A DNA stretch of 64,000 nt from Planococcus kocurii (GCF_001465835.2 NZ_CP013661.2:1542501-1606500), one strand, 5' to 3'; positions 42,167-51,711 are shown, counted from the first letter of the stretch. Notes: generated from the sequence alone by a model not told the origin. Numbers and translations are program-made.

Positions 42167-43516
42167 TTAGTTTAAGCCCATTTCGCAACGTACCACTTCT
42201 GCGATACGTTCTACGTAGCTTTCACAGTCCTCTGATGAAGCGGCTTCTACCATAATGCGGACAAGTGGCTCTGTGCCCGATGGACGGACAAGCACACGGC
42301 CGTTGCCATTCATTTCTTTTTCAACTTCAGAAATGACGTCTGCAACTTTCGCGTTGTCTGTTACTGCGTGTTTATCCGTTACACGAATATTCACAAGTTT
42401 TTGAGGGAAAATCGTCATATCAGACGCCAGTTCAGACAATTTCTTGCCGGTAATTTTCATAATATTTACTAGTTGAAGACCTGTTAATAAGCCATCGCCT
42501 GTCGTATTGTAATCAAGGAAAATAATATGACCCGATTGTTCGCCGCCCAAGTTGTAATCATTTTTCTTCATTTCTTCGACTACATAACGGTCACCAACAG
42601 CGGTTTTGTTGCTCTTCATGCCGTGGCTTTCTAATGCTTTGTAAAAGCCCATGTTGCTCATAACAGTCGATACGACCGTATCTTTTTTCAAACGGCCTTC
42701 TGAATGCAAGTGCTTCGCACAAATATACATAATTTGATCGCCATCTACAATTTGCCCTTTTTCATCGACTGCGATTAAACGATCGCCGTCTCCGTCAAAT
42801 GCCAAACCAATGTCTGCGCCTTTAGCAAGTACCAGTTCTGCTAATTTCTCAGGATGTGTAGAACCTACACCTGCGTTAATGTTCAAGCCATTTGGTGACG
42901 CACCCATTGACGTAATGTCAGCATCTAAGTCAGCAAAGACATGCGTTGCCAGTGTAGATGTGGCACCGTGTGCACAGTCAAGTGCTACCAGGATGCCTTC
43001 GAATTCTTCATCAACCGTTTGTTTTAAGTATTGAAGGTATTTCTGTCCGCCTTCGAAATAATCGGTAATGCTACCAAGATCGCCACCCGTTGGACGTGGC
43101 AATAGATCTTCAGCGCTATCCAATAATGCTTCAATTTCCGCTTCTTGTGCATCCGACAGTTTAAAACCGTCTGAACCAAAGAATTTGATGCCGTTGTCTT
43201 CTACTGGATTGTGTGAAGCAGAAATCATAACGCCCGCTTCTGCACTCATGACGCGTGTTAAATAAGAGACACCAGGTGTACTAATAACGCCAAGACGCAT
43301 CACTTCTGCACCTACAGAAAGTAGTCCTGCTGCTAAAGCACCTTCTAGCATTTCGCCTGAAATTCGTGTATCACGACCGATTAGCACTTTCGGCTTGTCT
43401 TTCGCACTTTTTGTCAAAATGTATCCGCCAATGCGACCTAATTTAAACGCCAATTCAGGTGTTAACTCACTGTTTGCAACTCCACGTACTCCATCTGTTC
43501 CAAAATATTTTCCCAT
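42167..43516 (-). CDS. glmM: GlmM, phosphoglucosamine mutase
   Basis: GlmM (449 residues) converts glucosamine-6-phosphate to glucosamine-1-phosphate. Motifs: [20 protein letters not shown]; active-site serine loop [19 protein letters not shown]; metal loop [18 protein letters not shown]-terminal phosphate-binding [15 protein letters not shown]. The ATG at 43516 matches homologues; an ATG two codons upstream (43522) is nearer to AAGGAG and is equally possible. It is last of cdaA-cdaR-glmM. Confidence 0.97.
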   Translation of the reverse strand: MGKYFGTDGVRGVANSELTPELAFKLGRIGGYILTKSAKDKPKVLIGRDTRISGEMLEGALAAGLLSVGAEVMRLGVISTPGVSYLTRVMSAEAGVMISASHNPVEDNGIKFFGSDGFKLSDAQEAEIEALLDSAEDLLPRPTGGDLGSITDYFEGGQKYLQYLKQTVDEEFEGILVALDCAHGATSTLATHVFADLDADITSMGASPNGLNINAGVGSTHPEKLAELVLAKGADIGLAFDGDGDRLIAVDEKGQIVDGDQIMYICAKHLHSEGRLKKDTVVSTVMSNMGFYKALESHGMKSNKTAVGDRYVVEEMKKNDYNLGGEQSGHIIFLDYNTTGDGLLTGLQLVNIMKITGKKLSELASDMTIFPQKLVNIRVTDKHAVTDNAKVADVISEVEKEMNGNGRVLVRPSGTEPLVRIMVEAASSEDCESYVERIAEVVRCEMGLN

Positions 43517-43586
43517 TACCATACTCGCTCCTTCAGTCAATTGCTTCAATTTAGTTTATTTGATGCTTCTTTCATGTCTAAAGCAT

Positions 43587-44591
43587 TTATGACTCTGTAT
43601 TATCGACCACTTCTGAATCTTTTTGATCTGTCGGTCGTTTTGCAGAATCGTCAATTACCGTTTCGGCTTCTACCGTTACTTGTCCTGGTGACACCGCAGA
43701 AGCTCCCGCAGGAATGTCCAGTTCTACCTCTAAGGTACTATCTTTAGCCGTGACCAGTGCAGCGTCTGCTTCAACGACGTATTCGGTAATTTCATCTACG
43801 ACACTTTTGGGGCCGAAAATTTGGATTTCTTCCGTCGTTGTCGTCCAATTTTTAATGGTAATGCCGGTACCGGCTTTGCCAGTCGGTTCAATTCTTACCG
43901 GCACGGTTTTGCTGTATTCAACAACTTCAACCGCGACTTCCACTTCTGCCGGTTCGATTTCTGCACTTTCCAGCTTCGTCAAATCTTCTGCCAGCACCCG
44001 AACGCGGGCGGCGGTGTTGAAGGATTCCTTGACGCCTTGCTCACCAGAAACCGTAGCTTTGACAAAGCTGATAGCGTCTATCATGCTTTTAGGACCCGTT
44101 ACAATGACCGTTTCTGGATCGACTGATACGTTATCCAAAATATAACCATCCGCTAACATCCGCTCATTGATTTCTGGATCTACACGGAATTCTTGCGACA
44201 CCCGCTCTTCAATGACGACATTAACAAACGCCGGATCGACTCGAACCGTTAATTGTTCAGAAAGATTTTCAGTTTGAATCGGGACTTGGTGCTCGCCCAT
44301 CGGCAAATTACGCAAATCCACGAATAAGGTGAAGTCTTCTAATTGGCGTGCCGTTTGTACGACACTCACAGGGCCGCTCAAATGCAAATCAGCGGTTTTT
44401 GGGACACCGCTAACCATCAAACTATTGTCATGGTAGACCTCAAGCTCTACTTCTTCAATCACTTCCGACACACGGCTAGTATCTGTTGTCACCGCGGAAT
44501 TATCGTCTGCCTGTACCGAGAAAAATAAAAGGAAGGCTAATAACAGCGCCGTAATCCGTAAAAACCAGCGATTGTCCATCATCTTATCCAT
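43587..44591 (-). CDS. cdaR: CdaR (YbbR-domain) regulator of CdaA
   Basis: This 334-residue protein has a short cytoplasmic start (MDKMMDNRWFLR), one membrane helix (about 10-28), then several tandem YbbR domains outside the membrane (repeated VxGPxSxVxxI patterns, for example VIVTGPKSMIDAISFVKATV and IQIFGPKSVVDEITEYVVEA). The C-terminal tail is acidic. CdaR binds and modulates CdaA. ATG at 44591 has GGAGGGGG 7 bases upstream and overlaps the cdaA end. Confidence 0.94.
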   Translation of the reverse strand: MDKMMDNRWFLRITALLLAFLLFFSVQADDNSAVTTDTSRVSEVIEEVELEVYHDNSLMVSGVPKTADLHLSGPVSVVQTARQLEDFTLFVDLRNLPMGEHQVPIQTENLSEQLTVRVDPAFVNVVIEERVSQEFRVDPEINERMLADGYILDNVSVDPETVIVTGPKSMIDAISFVKATVSGEQGVKESFNTAARVRVLAEDLTKLESAEIEPAEVEVAVEVVEYSKTVPVRIEPTGKAGTGITIKNWTTTTEEIQIFGPKSVVDEITEYVVEADAALVTAKDSTLEVELDIPAGASAVSPGQVTVEAETVIDDSAKRPTDQKDSEVVDNTES

Positions 44592-45426
44592 TCTTTTTCC
44601 CCCTCCACTTCCACCAAGGAAGAGTGACTTCTTGCTGTTCTGCGCCAAACCAGATTCGGCGAAGCTTTACTTCAAAGTCTTCAAGTGATAAATTACGGTG
44701 CAAATCGCCATTTGCTGTTAAGCTGATGGCGCCTGTTTCTTCTGACACGACAATGGTAATCGCATCCGTCACTTCACTAATGCCAAGAGCAGCACGGTGA
44801 CGCGTTCCGAGTTCTTTTGAAATGAACGGACTTTCAGACAGCGGCAAATAACAAGCCGCAGCGGCAATTCGGTTTTTTTGAACAATTACCGCTCCGTCGT
44901 GCAGTGGTGTGTTTGGAATGAATAAATTGATCATTAATTCAGATGTTAAATCTGAGTTCATTGGAATGCCGGTCTCAATGTATTCACTCAATCCTGTTTC
45001 GCGTTCAATCGATACCAATGCCCCAATGCGTCGTTTCGCCATATAGCTAACGGACTTGGACATCGCTTCAATCAATCGGTTGCGTTCGGACTCTTCGTTT
45101 AATGTACTGCTAGAGAACAATTTGCCACGCCCGAGCTGTTCAAGTGCGCGACGCAATTCCGGTTGGAAAATGATAATAATGGCTAAAAAGCCCCATTCTA
45201 ATACTTGTTGCATAATCCAGCCTAACGTTTCCAAGTTAAGTGCTTGTGTCACGAGGCGCGCGATAATAATAACAAAGATCCCTTTTAACAATTGAACCGC
45301 TTTTGTTCCTTTGATAACGGTGATCAATTTATAAACAACAAACCACACCAATAAAATGTCGATGATGTTTGCTAGAAGTCTAAATGATGTTTGGTCGGTT
45401 AAATTTTCAAAAAAAGGCATCTGCAA
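44584..45426 (-). CDS. cdaA: CdaA, diadenylate cyclase
   Basis: CdaA (280 residues) makes c-di-AMP at the membrane. It has three N-terminal helices (about residues 15-90) and a DAC domain with the active-site motifs PLHDGAVIV and GTRHRAALG (about 180-215). It heads the conserved cdaA-cdaR-glmM operon, linking c-di-AMP to cell-wall precursor supply. Confidence 0.97.
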   Translation of the reverse strand: MQMPFFENLTDQTSFRLLANIIDILLVWFVVYKLITVIKGTKAVQLLKGIFVIIIARLVTQALNLETLGWIMQQVLEWGFLAIIIIFQPELRRALEQLGRGKLFSSSTLNEESERNRLIEAMSKSVSYMAKRRIGALVSIERETGLSEYIETGIPMNSDLTSELMINLFIPNTPLHDGAVIVQKNRIAAAACYLPLSESPFISKELGTRHRAALGISEVTDAITIVVSEETGAISLTANGDLHRNLSLEDFEVKLRRIWFGAEQQEVTLPWWKWRGKKNG

Positions 45427-45457
45427 CCCTCGCTTTTCTACATCTGCATATGCATTT

Positions 45458-45466
45458 ATTATAGCA
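45458..45466 (-). promoter_or_regulatory. Extended -10 promoter of cdaA-cdaR-glmM
   Basis: TGCTATAAT on the minus strand, about 35 bases upstream of cdaA; I see no good -35. The terminator after rsiW just upstream means this operon needs its own promoter. Confidence 0.6.
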
Positions 45467-45493
45467 TAAGTGAATTGGGCTTGCCTTCATAGA

Positions 45494-45525
45494 AAAAACC
45501 CATCCTTTAGGAGAGGAAGGGTTTA
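45494..45525 (-). terminator. Intrinsic terminator after rsiW
   Basis: AAACCCTTCC / GGATGGGTTT imperfect stem followed by a T tract on the minus strand; it overlaps the rsiW stop codon. Confidence 0.78.
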
Positions 45526-46146
45526 ATCTTCATTTTTGTCAAAAATAGTAGCTGCGTCTTTAAAGCCGTTTTTAATGGTATACCATAGCCATTCAAACGC
45601 TTGGTCGATTTCCTCAATTTCACCGGTAATGACTCCACTCGATGCCATGTACTCGCCATTCACAATGGTCACGTTTCCTTCAAGTTCGCCTTCTACACGT
45701 AGATCTCCATTACGTATGGTCATATCACCCACAACTGTTTGTCCTTCTGGAACAACGACAGTCTGTCCTTCTATAACAAGATTCGGTTGATTGGTAAAAG
45801 AAAATTGTTGTTCGTTGTTAAAGTTCGTAAACAACGCTGTGCTCATCAATACGCAAAACAAAGCCGCTGCTGCGAGCATTGGGTGTTTTCTTAACCAACG
45901 CTGAACCCCAGCCCGCTGCTTTTCTTTCGGCAAGCGCTCCATTGTTGTTTGGACAAAATTGGGTGGCGCTTGTATATGGGAAATACTTTGGATAAATGCA
46001 ACGGTTTTACTTAATGCCTGGTATTGTTCTCGGCAATCCTCACAGCTCTCCAAGTATTCTTTTAATTGTTGTTCCTCGCTCGGGCTTGTATCGCCGTCGA
46101 GGTGATCGTTCATTAATTGGATAATGTTTTCCGGACACGCATTCAT
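45523..46146 (-). CDS. rsiW: RsiW, anti-sigma-W factor
   Basis: This 207-residue protein has an N-terminal zinc-finger anti-sigma domain, one membrane helix (about residues 90-107) and an extracytoplasmic part. The N-terminal MNACPENIIQLMNDHLDGDT aligns with Bacillus RsiW. In the zinc motif H-x3-C-x2-C the histidine is replaced by tyrosine (EYLESCEDC; Tyr31, Cys35, Cys38), with Cys4 also present. The external region has VVVPEGQTVVGDMTIRNGD repeats. It is encoded 12 bases after sigW. Confidence 0.9.
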   Translation of the reverse strand: MNACPENIIQLMNDHLDGDTSPSEEQQLKEYLESCEDCREQYQALSKTVAFIQSISHIQAPPNFVQTTMERLPKEKQRAGVQRWLRKHPMLAAAALFCVLMSTALFTNFNNEQQFSFTNQPNLVIEGQTVVVPEGQTVVGDMTIRNGDLRVEGELEGNVTIVNGEYMASSGVITGEIEEIDQAFEWLWYTIKNGFKDAATIFDKNED

Positions 46147-46158
46147 CGTGATCGCCTC

Positions 46159-46722
46159 CTACAAATTGCTCAATTGCTTGCGAAGAGCTTCTCGGCCTCT
46201 GTGTATACGCGTCTTCACCGTTCCCAACGGCAAATCTAAAATTTCACTGATTTCCGCTAGCGGCAATTCTTCAATATACTTTAATACAATAGCGGCACGA
46301 TACTTGTCTGGCAAGCGACTAATTTCATACTGCACCCGCTCCTGAACTTCCATCCGCATTAACTCTTCTTCTGGAAGCTCATCGTCATTGGCAATTTTTG
46401 AATACATATTCAAGCCTTCCGCTCCGCGCACTTCCGCATCTAAGTGGTAATCCGGTTTTTTCTTCCGAATCCGGTCGATGCACAAATTGGTAGCGATGCG
46501 GTACAACCAGGTGGAAAATTTGCGGTTCTGGTCAAACGTGCGGATATTTGCATAAGCACGCATAAAAGCTTCCTGAGCAATATCTTCTGCTTCTTGCTTG
46601 TTGCCAAGCATGCGGTAACAGATATGATACAGCTGGTGCTGGTAAAGCTCCACGATTTCGGCGAATGCGTTCTGATCGCCTTTTATTACTTTCGCTATTC
46701 GTTTATTGACTAACGCATCCAT
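46159..46722 (-). CDS. sigW: SigW, ECF sigma factor for envelope stress
   Basis: SigW (187 residues) is an ECF sigma factor. Region 2: HQLYHICYRMLGNKQEAEDI, AQEAFMRAYANIRTFDQNRK, FSTWLYRIATNLCIDRIRKK. Region 4: LPDKYRAAIVLKYIEELPLA, EISEILDLPLGTVKTRIHRG. It is held inactive by RsiW and controls genes for resistance to antimicrobial peptides and membrane stress. It has a perfect SigW promoter upstream. Confidence 0.97.
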   Translation of the reverse strand: MDALVNKRIAKVIKGDQNAFAEIVELYQHQLYHICYRMLGNKQEAEDIAQEAFMRAYANIRTFDQNRKFSTWLYRIATNLCIDRIRKKKPDYHLDAEVRGAEGLNMYSKIANDDELPEEELMRMEVQERVQYEISRLPDKYRAAIVLKYIEELPLAEISEILDLPLGTVKTRIHRGREALRKQLSNL

Positions 46723-46760
46723 GATCTCATTTCCCTCCGCCTATGCGGCTGTACTTTGTA

Positions 46761-46786
46761 TACGTATCTCGATTGAAAAAGTTTCA
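46761..46786 (-). promoter_or_regulatory. SigW autoregulatory promoter
   Basis: TGAAAC (46781-46786), 16-base spacer, CGTA (46761-46764) on the minus strand: an exact match to the SigW consensus, about 40 bases before sigW. Confidence 0.93.
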
Positions 46787-46964
46787 TTTATTTTTCTTAT
46801 TCTATCGTAGCAGACAGTACCCAAATAAATCCAACTATTTTTTACAAGTTTTTTCATTTAAGGAAGTTTACTAACTGATGAAACAAAAAACAGGCTTTCG
46901 CCTATTCAGAATGCAGAAAAATTCGAATTAAAATAAATAACGATTCACAACCCAATCAGTCTAG

Positions 46965-47105
46965 CCACTTTGCTTTTTGCGGGCTCAACTTCAGCTTCCG
47001 TTGTTCCGGCGAAGGGCAAAGAGATGCTCCTGTATCGTGCACTAGCTTCATCCGCGGAAAGTGTCGCATGAAGCGCAGAATCCTGTATACACAAGATGAA
47101 GCGAC
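46965..47105. repeat. Degenerate GC-rich intergenic repeat, copy 10
   Basis: Has TTTTTGCGGGCTCAACTTCAG, GGGCAAAGAGATGCTCCTGT and GCACTAGCTTCATCCGCGG, recognisable but decayed matches to copies 2 and 7. The rest of the 46787-47129 gap shows nothing else. Confidence 0.55.
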
Positions 47106-47129
47106 CGGAGCGATGTATTCAATAAAAAA

Positions 47130-47168
47130 ACTGTAGACAATTCGAATAAATCGAGTTTGTCTACAGTC
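47130..47168 (-). terminator. Intrinsic terminator after arginase
   Basis: ACTGTAGACAA / TTGTCTACAGT stem with TTTTTTT on the minus strand, about 25 bases after the rocF stop. Confidence 0.88.
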
Positions 47169-47193
47169 TGAACAGGCTTTCGCTTGTTTTTGC

Positions 47194-48102
47194 TTATAAT
47201 AATTTTTCGCCGAATAATGAACCAATCAACGCAACCGCAACATCCGCTGTTTTGTTTTTCTCGTCAAGAATCGGATTCACTTCTACAAATTCTGCAGAAG
47301 TAATAATGTCTGCATCATATAACATTTCCATTGCTAAATGACTTTCACGGTAGCTAATGCCGCCTGGAACTGGAGTACCAACACCTGGTGTGTACATTGG
47401 GTCGATGCCATCAAGATCGAGTGACAAATGAACTGCATCTGTTTTGCGCTCTTCTTTTAAATACTGAATCGACTCTTCGATGACGGCATGCATGCCCATT
47501 TTATCAATTTCGTGCATGCTGTAAACGCGGATGCCGTGTTCTTTGATCAGTTCGCGCTCACCTGGGTCAACTGAACGAGCCCCGATAATGACAATGTTTT
47601 CAGGTTTTACTTTTGGTGAATAGCCGCGAATATTCGTCAATTTCTCGTGGCCGTGTCCAAAGCTTGCTGCAAGTGGCATGCCGTGGATATTGCCTGATGG
47701 TGACGTGTCGCTTGTGTTCATGTCAGCGTGTGCATCGTACCAGATAACGCCTAAGTTTTCATGACGCTCAGAAATCCCAGCGAGTGTACCGATTGCAATA
47801 CTGTGATCGCCGCCTAATACGAGCGGGAAGTTCCCAGCTTGTGCTACTTCAAATACTTTATCGCCAAGCGTTTCTGTCGCTTCTGTGATTGCTTTTAAGT
47901 TACGTAAGTTTGTGGATGTATCGACGCTTCCGTCTGCTTGACCAATTTGGATGTCCCCTTCATCCGTAACCGTATGGCCCAACTCTTCAATGCGGTCTAC
48001 TACGCCCGCATAGCGGATCGCGCTTGGTCCCATATCGACACCGCGACGATTTTGTCCGTGGTCCATTGGAACTCCGATAATAGAAATAGTTAATTTATTC
48101 AT
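47194..48102 (-). CDS. rocF: Arginase
   Basis: Arginase (302 residues) hydrolyses arginine to ornithine and urea. Metal-binding motifs are complete: [40 protein letters not shown]. The substrate loop [15 protein letters not shown] is also present. ATG at 48102 has AGGGGG upstream. No other roc genes lie nearby; it is transcribed alone with a terminator. Confidence 0.96.
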   Translation of the reverse strand: MNKLTISIIGVPMDHGQNRRGVDMGPSAIRYAGVVDRIEELGHTVTDEGDIQIGQADGSVDTSTNLRNLKAITEATETLGDKVFEVAQAGNFPLVLGGDHSIAIGTLAGISERHENLGVIWYDAHADMNTSDTSPSGNIHGMPLAASFGHGHEKLTNIRGYSPKVKPENIVIIGARSVDPGERELIKEHGIRVYSMHEIDKMGMHAVIEESIQYLKEERKTDAVHLSLDLDGIDPMYTPGVGTPVPGGISYRESHLAMEMLYDADIITSAEFVEVNPILDEKNKTADVAVALIGSLFGEKLL

Positions 48103-48172
48103 TATTCTATACCCCCTTAGCAAGATAGACTTATTGTAACCGCTAAGGTCTCTTTGGCTCAACTAGACAAAA

Positions 48173-48736
48173 TCACGCATATTTATTCGCTTTTTTCGTC
48201 AGCTCTTTTTTTATTGTTGGCCAGTCTTTGTCAATTAGTGAATACACCACTGCATCTCTCGGCTTGCCGGTTGAGCGAATGCGTTCATTGCGAAGCACGC
48301 CTTCTTTCACTGCGCCAATGCGTTCAATCGCCTTCTGTGAACGGATATTATCGGCATCTGTTTTGAATTGGACCCGAATCATGCCACGTTCTTCAAAGCA
48401 ATAACTAAGTAAAGCAAGCTTAACTGCTGTGTTGACATGCGTTCGCTGCGCGGATTGCGCATAGAATGTCGCACCGATTTCACAGCTTTTATTCGCTTCG
48501 TCAATTGCATATATGCGCGTTGTGCCGATGATTTCTGCTGTTTGTGGATTTTCCACCACAAAAATAAGGACATTGGACTGATTAAGCCCAGCTTCTAGCC
48601 ACGCTACCAAGTCTTCAAAAACCGCTACTTGGCTGAGCATGTGTTCGAAAATTTCCGGTGTGTATAGCGTCCATAAGGCTTCAAAATCATCTCTTTTCAA
48701 TAAGCGTAACCGAATGCCACCTGACTCAATAATCAT
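48173..48736 (-). CDS. GNAT family acetyltransferase (RimJ/RimL type)
   Basis: This 187-residue protein resembles RimJ/RimL-type GNAT enzymes: IRLRLLKRDDFEALWTLYTP at the N-terminus and the acetyl-CoA site pattern QRTHVNTAVKLALLSYCFEE, then RVQFKTDADNIRSQKAIERI and GAVKEGVLRNERI. The substrate is unknown; homologues acetylate protein N-termini or small amines. Confidence 0.88.
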   Translation of the reverse strand: MIIESGGIRLRLLKRDDFEALWTLYTPEIFEHMLSQVAVFEDLVAWLEAGLNQSNVLIFVVENPQTAEIIGTTRIYAIDEANKSCEIGATFYAQSAQRTHVNTAVKLALLSYCFEERGMIRVQFKTDADNIRSQKAIERIGAVKEGVLRNERIRSTGKPRDAVVYSLIDKDWPTIKKELTKKANKYA

Positions 48737-48751
48737 TGCCCTCTCCCCTTT

Positions 48752-49633
48752 TCACGTAAAGTATACCGATTGAATACGTCGCATAAAATCCTCTTCGAGT
48801 ATCCCCATATGTTTTGTTAAAAAGTAAGTGGACACGACGGGCAATGGAAACAACTCAAAATGCGCTTCCATTAAACGTCCTTCCACCAATTCCCGGCGAA
48901 CCATTGATTTTGGTAAAAAGGATGCCCCGAGACCCTCTTGTATAAAGCGCTTGGCGATATGAGCTTGCGTCACTTTCATCGTTCGAATTCCCGGCACGTG
49001 CAAACGCAACTTTCCTAATAGCTCTTCCCAAAAAACAGGGTGATGATGTGTAAACAGTACGGAATTCCGCAAAGTATCTTCCACTGAAACTTGCGGCCCA
49101 GTCTCGTCATCATAAGCATCTCTCGGCAAAACGAACAGGATTGGATCGTTGTAAACAACAACTTGCGCAATGCTTCGACCCGTAGGCGGTAAAGCAGAAA
49201 TTCCAGCCGATACTTGCTCCGATTCGACTAAAGCTTCGATTTTTTCCGATTCTTCCACACGAATTACCAACTCTACTTCCGTATGCTCACGAATAAATGA
49301 TTTCAGCACATAAGGCAAAATTGTTTCCGCCATCAACGGGGAAATAGCAAGCGTCCATATCTTCCGGTACCCTTGAGCAAAGGAATGCAATTCTTCAACA
49401 CTGTCATCTAATTGTTCTAATACTTTTTCGGCTTTGTCTCTAAAATACCTGCCTTCTTCTGTTAACGACACCCGGTTGTGGCTGCGCTTGAATAACAGAA
49501 GACCCAAATTTTCTTCTAGTAACCGAATGTGAACAGTCACGCTGGGTTGCGACATCATCAGCCGTTCTGAACTTATTCTAAAATTTAAGGTTTCTGCAGC
49601 GTCCACAAAGGTTCTCAACCACTGGACTTCCAT
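48752..49633 (-). CDS. citR: LysR-type regulator, CitR-like
   Basis: This 293-residue LysR-family regulator has an N-terminal winged helix (MEVQWLRTFVDAAETLNFRI, SQPSVTVHIRLLEENLGLLL) and a C-terminal effector domain. The ATG at 49633 has GAGGG upstream. It is divergent from citA with 101 bases between, the same arrangement as citR-citA in Bacillus subtilis, where CitR represses citA. Name is based on that context. Confidence 0.87.
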   Translation of the reverse strand: MEVQWLRTFVDAAETLNFRISSERLMMSQPSVTVHIRLLEENLGLLLFKRSHNRVSLTEEGRYFRDKAEKVLEQLDDSVEELHSFAQGYRKIWTLAISPLMAETILPYVLKSFIREHTEVELVIRVEESEKIEALVESEQVSAGISALPPTGRSIAQVVVYNDPILFVLPRDAYDDETGPQVSVEDTLRNSVLFTHHHPVFWEELLGKLRLHVPGIRTMKVTQAHIAKRFIQEGLGASFLPKSMVRRELVEGRLMEAHFELFPLPVVSTYFLTKHMGILEEDFMRRIQSVYFT

Positions 49634-49734
49634 AACATCCCTCGTCTCGATTACTTTTCTTAATTGCCTCAATTATATATCTTTAATTTTTATTATCAAA
49701 TAGAGAGCGTAAACTAAAAGAAAAGGAGGAGTTT

Positions 49735-50817
49735 ATGATGTTTCAGCCTGGATTAAAAGGTGTTGTCGCTGTTCAAACAGCGATTGCTTCTGTGGATGGA
49801 GATATAGGGGAATTACGCTACCGTGGACAATTGGTAGAGACCGTCATACGCGGCAGGTCATTTGAAGAAACTGCCTATTTTTTATGGTATGGGCAATGGC
49901 CTGACGATGTTCAAGTGGAAAACCTCCAACACCAATTGCTGAGTTATCGAAAATTGCCGGCACATATTGTTGAAATGGCTCAGTTGCTGCCAAAAGAAAC
50001 TTCGCTAATGGATGCTTCACGGACATTGGTATCGGCTTACACACATAGTGAATTTCAAACCTTGCCTTCTGCAGAACAAGCAGTTGCGCTAACTGCCGCA
50101 CTACCGGTAATGACTGCGCTCTTTTATCGCCTTCAAAACGGGCAGCAAGCCCTTAGCCCAAGAGACGATCTTGGTCATACAGCCAATTACTTATGGATGA
50201 TCACCGGACAGCCACCCACAAATGGGCAAACGCAAGCGCTCGAAACTTATTTAAAATTAACAATGGAACATGGCATGAACGCTTCGACATTCGCAGCACG
50301 CGTTACCATTTCCACTGAATCCGACCTCGTATCTGCAGTTGTCTCAGCTCTTGGTACCATGAAAGGACCGCTTCACGGAGGGGCTCCATCAGGGGTCATT
50401 GATTTACTGGATACCATTCAAACAAAAGATCGAATCAACGCCGTTATTGCAGACAAGCTAGACCGAGGTGAAAAAATCATGGGTTTTGGTCACCGTGTTT
50501 ACCGAACAGAAGATCCGCGGTCAATCGTCCTCCGAAAAAAATGCTTGGAACTCCAAGGAGAAGATTCGTGGCTTGATTTAGCAATTGCTGCTGAAAGTCA
50601 TATCATTAAAGGGTTGAATGCCCGTAAACCAGGACGGGCACTCTATACCAACGTCGAATTTTATGCGGCGGCAATTATGCGATCCATTGCGATGCCGACA
50701 CAATTATTTACGCCAACGTTTAGCGTCGCGCGAATTATCGGCTGGACGGCACACGCACTCGAGCAGCAAGACCATAACGTGATTTTCCGTCCTCAATCCG
50801 AATACATCGGAACCTAA
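49735..50817 (+). CDS. citA: Citrate synthase, CitA type
   Basis: This 360-residue citrate synthase condenses acetyl-CoA and oxaloacetate. Catalytic regions: MKGPLHGGAPSGVIDLL (His), MGFGHRVYRTEDPRS (His), and YTNVEFYAAAIMRSI, where Glu stands in place of the usual Asp; as I recall the minor Bacillus enzyme CitA has the same NVEFY. AAAGGAGG precedes the ATGATG start. Divergent from citR; ends in a strong terminator facing the tRNA cluster. Confidence 0.93.
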   Translation: MMFQPGLKGVVAVQTAIASVDGDIGELRYRGQLVETVIRGRSFEETAYFLWYGQWPDDVQVENLQHQLLSYRKLPAHIVEMAQLLPKETSLMDASRTLVSAYTHSEFQTLPSAEQAVALTAALPVMTALFYRLQNGQQALSPRDDLGHTANYLWMITGQPPTNGQTQALETYLKLTMEHGMNASTFAARVTISTESDLVSAVVSALGTMKGPLHGGAPSGVIDLLDTIQTKDRINAVIADKLDRGEKIMGFGHRVYRTEDPRSIVLRKKCLELQGEDSWLDLAIAAESHIIKGLNARKPGRALYTNVEFYAAAIMRSIAMPTQLFTPTFSVARIIGWTAHALEQQDHNVIFRPQSEYIGT

Positions 50818-50820
50818 AAA

Positions 50821-50853
50821 AAACCCGTATCCAAGTTAATGGATACGGGGTTT
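50821..50853 (+). terminator. Intrinsic terminator after citA
   Basis: AAACCCGTATCC / GGATACGGGGTTT stem, T tract on the plus strand and A tract before it, so it may also end the tRNA transcript from the other side. Confidence 0.9.
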
Positions 50854-50887
50854 TTACACATGGATAGTACAAATACACATGGAACAA

Positions 50888-50960
50888 TGGAGCCTAGGGG
50901 GCTCGAACCCCTGACCTCGTCACTGCCAGCGACGCGCTCTCCCAGCTGAGCTAAGGCCCC
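50888..50960 (-). tRNA. tRNA-Ala (GGC)
   Basis: Complete cloverleaf on the minus strand; acceptor GGGGCCT/AGGCTCC, anticodon loop CTGGCAG, T-loop GGTTCGAGCCC. CCA is not encoded. Confidence 0.96.
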
Positions 50961-50991
50961 GCGCTGAACAGGCGCAAGGATGTTACAAGAA

Positions 50992-51064
50992 TGAGCCATG
51001 AAGGATTCGAACCTTCGACCCTCTGATTAAAAGTCAGATGCTCTACCAGCTGAGCTAATGGCTC
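50992..51064 (-). tRNA. tRNA-Lys (TTT)
   Basis: Acceptor GAGCCAT/ATGGCTC, anticodon loop ACTTTTAAT, T-loop GGTTCGAATCC. CCA not encoded. Confidence 0.96.
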
Positions 51065-51074
51065 ATAGTAAAAA

Positions 51075-51149
51075 TGGCTGGGGTACCTGGATTCGAACCA
51101 GGGCATGACGGGATCAAAACCCGTTGCCTTACCGCTTGGCTATACCCCA
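51075..51149 (-). tRNA. tRNA-Gln (TTG)
   Basis: Acceptor TGGGGTA/TACCCCA, anticodon loop GTTTTGATC, discriminator G, CCA encoded. Confidence 0.96.
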
Positions 51150-51168
51150 TTCATAACTATAAGAAAAC

Positions 51169-51252
51169 TGGTGGTGGGGGGCAGATTCGAACTGCCGAAC
51201 CCGAAGGAGCGGATTTACAGTCCGCCGCGTTTAGCCACTTCGCTACCCCACC
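51169..51252 (-). tRNA. tRNA-Tyr (GTA)
   Basis: Acceptor GGTGGGG/CCCCACC, anticodon loop ACTGTAAAT, long variable arm (class II), CCA encoded. Confidence 0.96.
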
Positions 51253-51272
51253 GTATGAATTTGCGAAAAAAA

Positions 51273-51348
51273 TGGTGGAGGATGACGGGATCGAACCGCC
51301 GACCCTCTGCTTGTAAGGCAGATGCTCTCCCAGCTGAGCTAATCCTCC
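51273..51348 (-). tRNA. tRNA-Val (TAC)
   Basis: Acceptor GGAGGAT/ATCCTCC, anticodon loop CCTTACAAG, CCA encoded. Confidence 0.96.
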
Positions 51349-51352
51349 AAAA

Positions 51353-51427
51353 TGGTGACCCCTACGGGATTCGAACCCGTGTTACCGCCGTGAAAGGGCG
51401 GTGTCTTAACCGCTTGACCAAGGGGCC
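51353..51427 (-). tRNA. tRNA-Glu (TTC)
   Basis: Acceptor GGCCCCT/AGGGGTC, anticodon loop CTTTCAC, CCA encoded. Confidence 0.96.
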
Positions 51428-51479
51428 TTGGTAAAATTGTCTAGTTAACTTCCTATTCAGAAACTCTCAAAAGAATAAA

Positions 51480-51552
51480 AGCTTCCAACCGGATTCGAAC
51501 CGGTGACCTCTTCCTTACCATGGAAGCACTCTACCTGCTGAGCTATGGAAGC
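51480..51552 (-). tRNA. tRNA-Thr (GGT)
   Basis: Acceptor GCTTCCA/TGGAAGC, anticodon loop ATGGTAAG, CCA not encoded. First tRNA after 5S. Confidence 0.96.
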
Positions 51553-51595
51553 AAGGTAAAAGAATCATTAGGAATAAAAAATAAACATAGAATAG

Positions 51596-51711
<116 letters not shown>

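Noticed and set aside
46956..47225. 89-residue reading frame downstream of arginase
   Set aside because: Spans the arginase terminator and a degenerate repeat; no start signal.
50640..50700. Glu instead of Asp in the citrate synthase active site as a defect
   Set aside because: The same NVEFY sequence is, as I recall, normal for the minor CitA-type enzyme of Bacillus.
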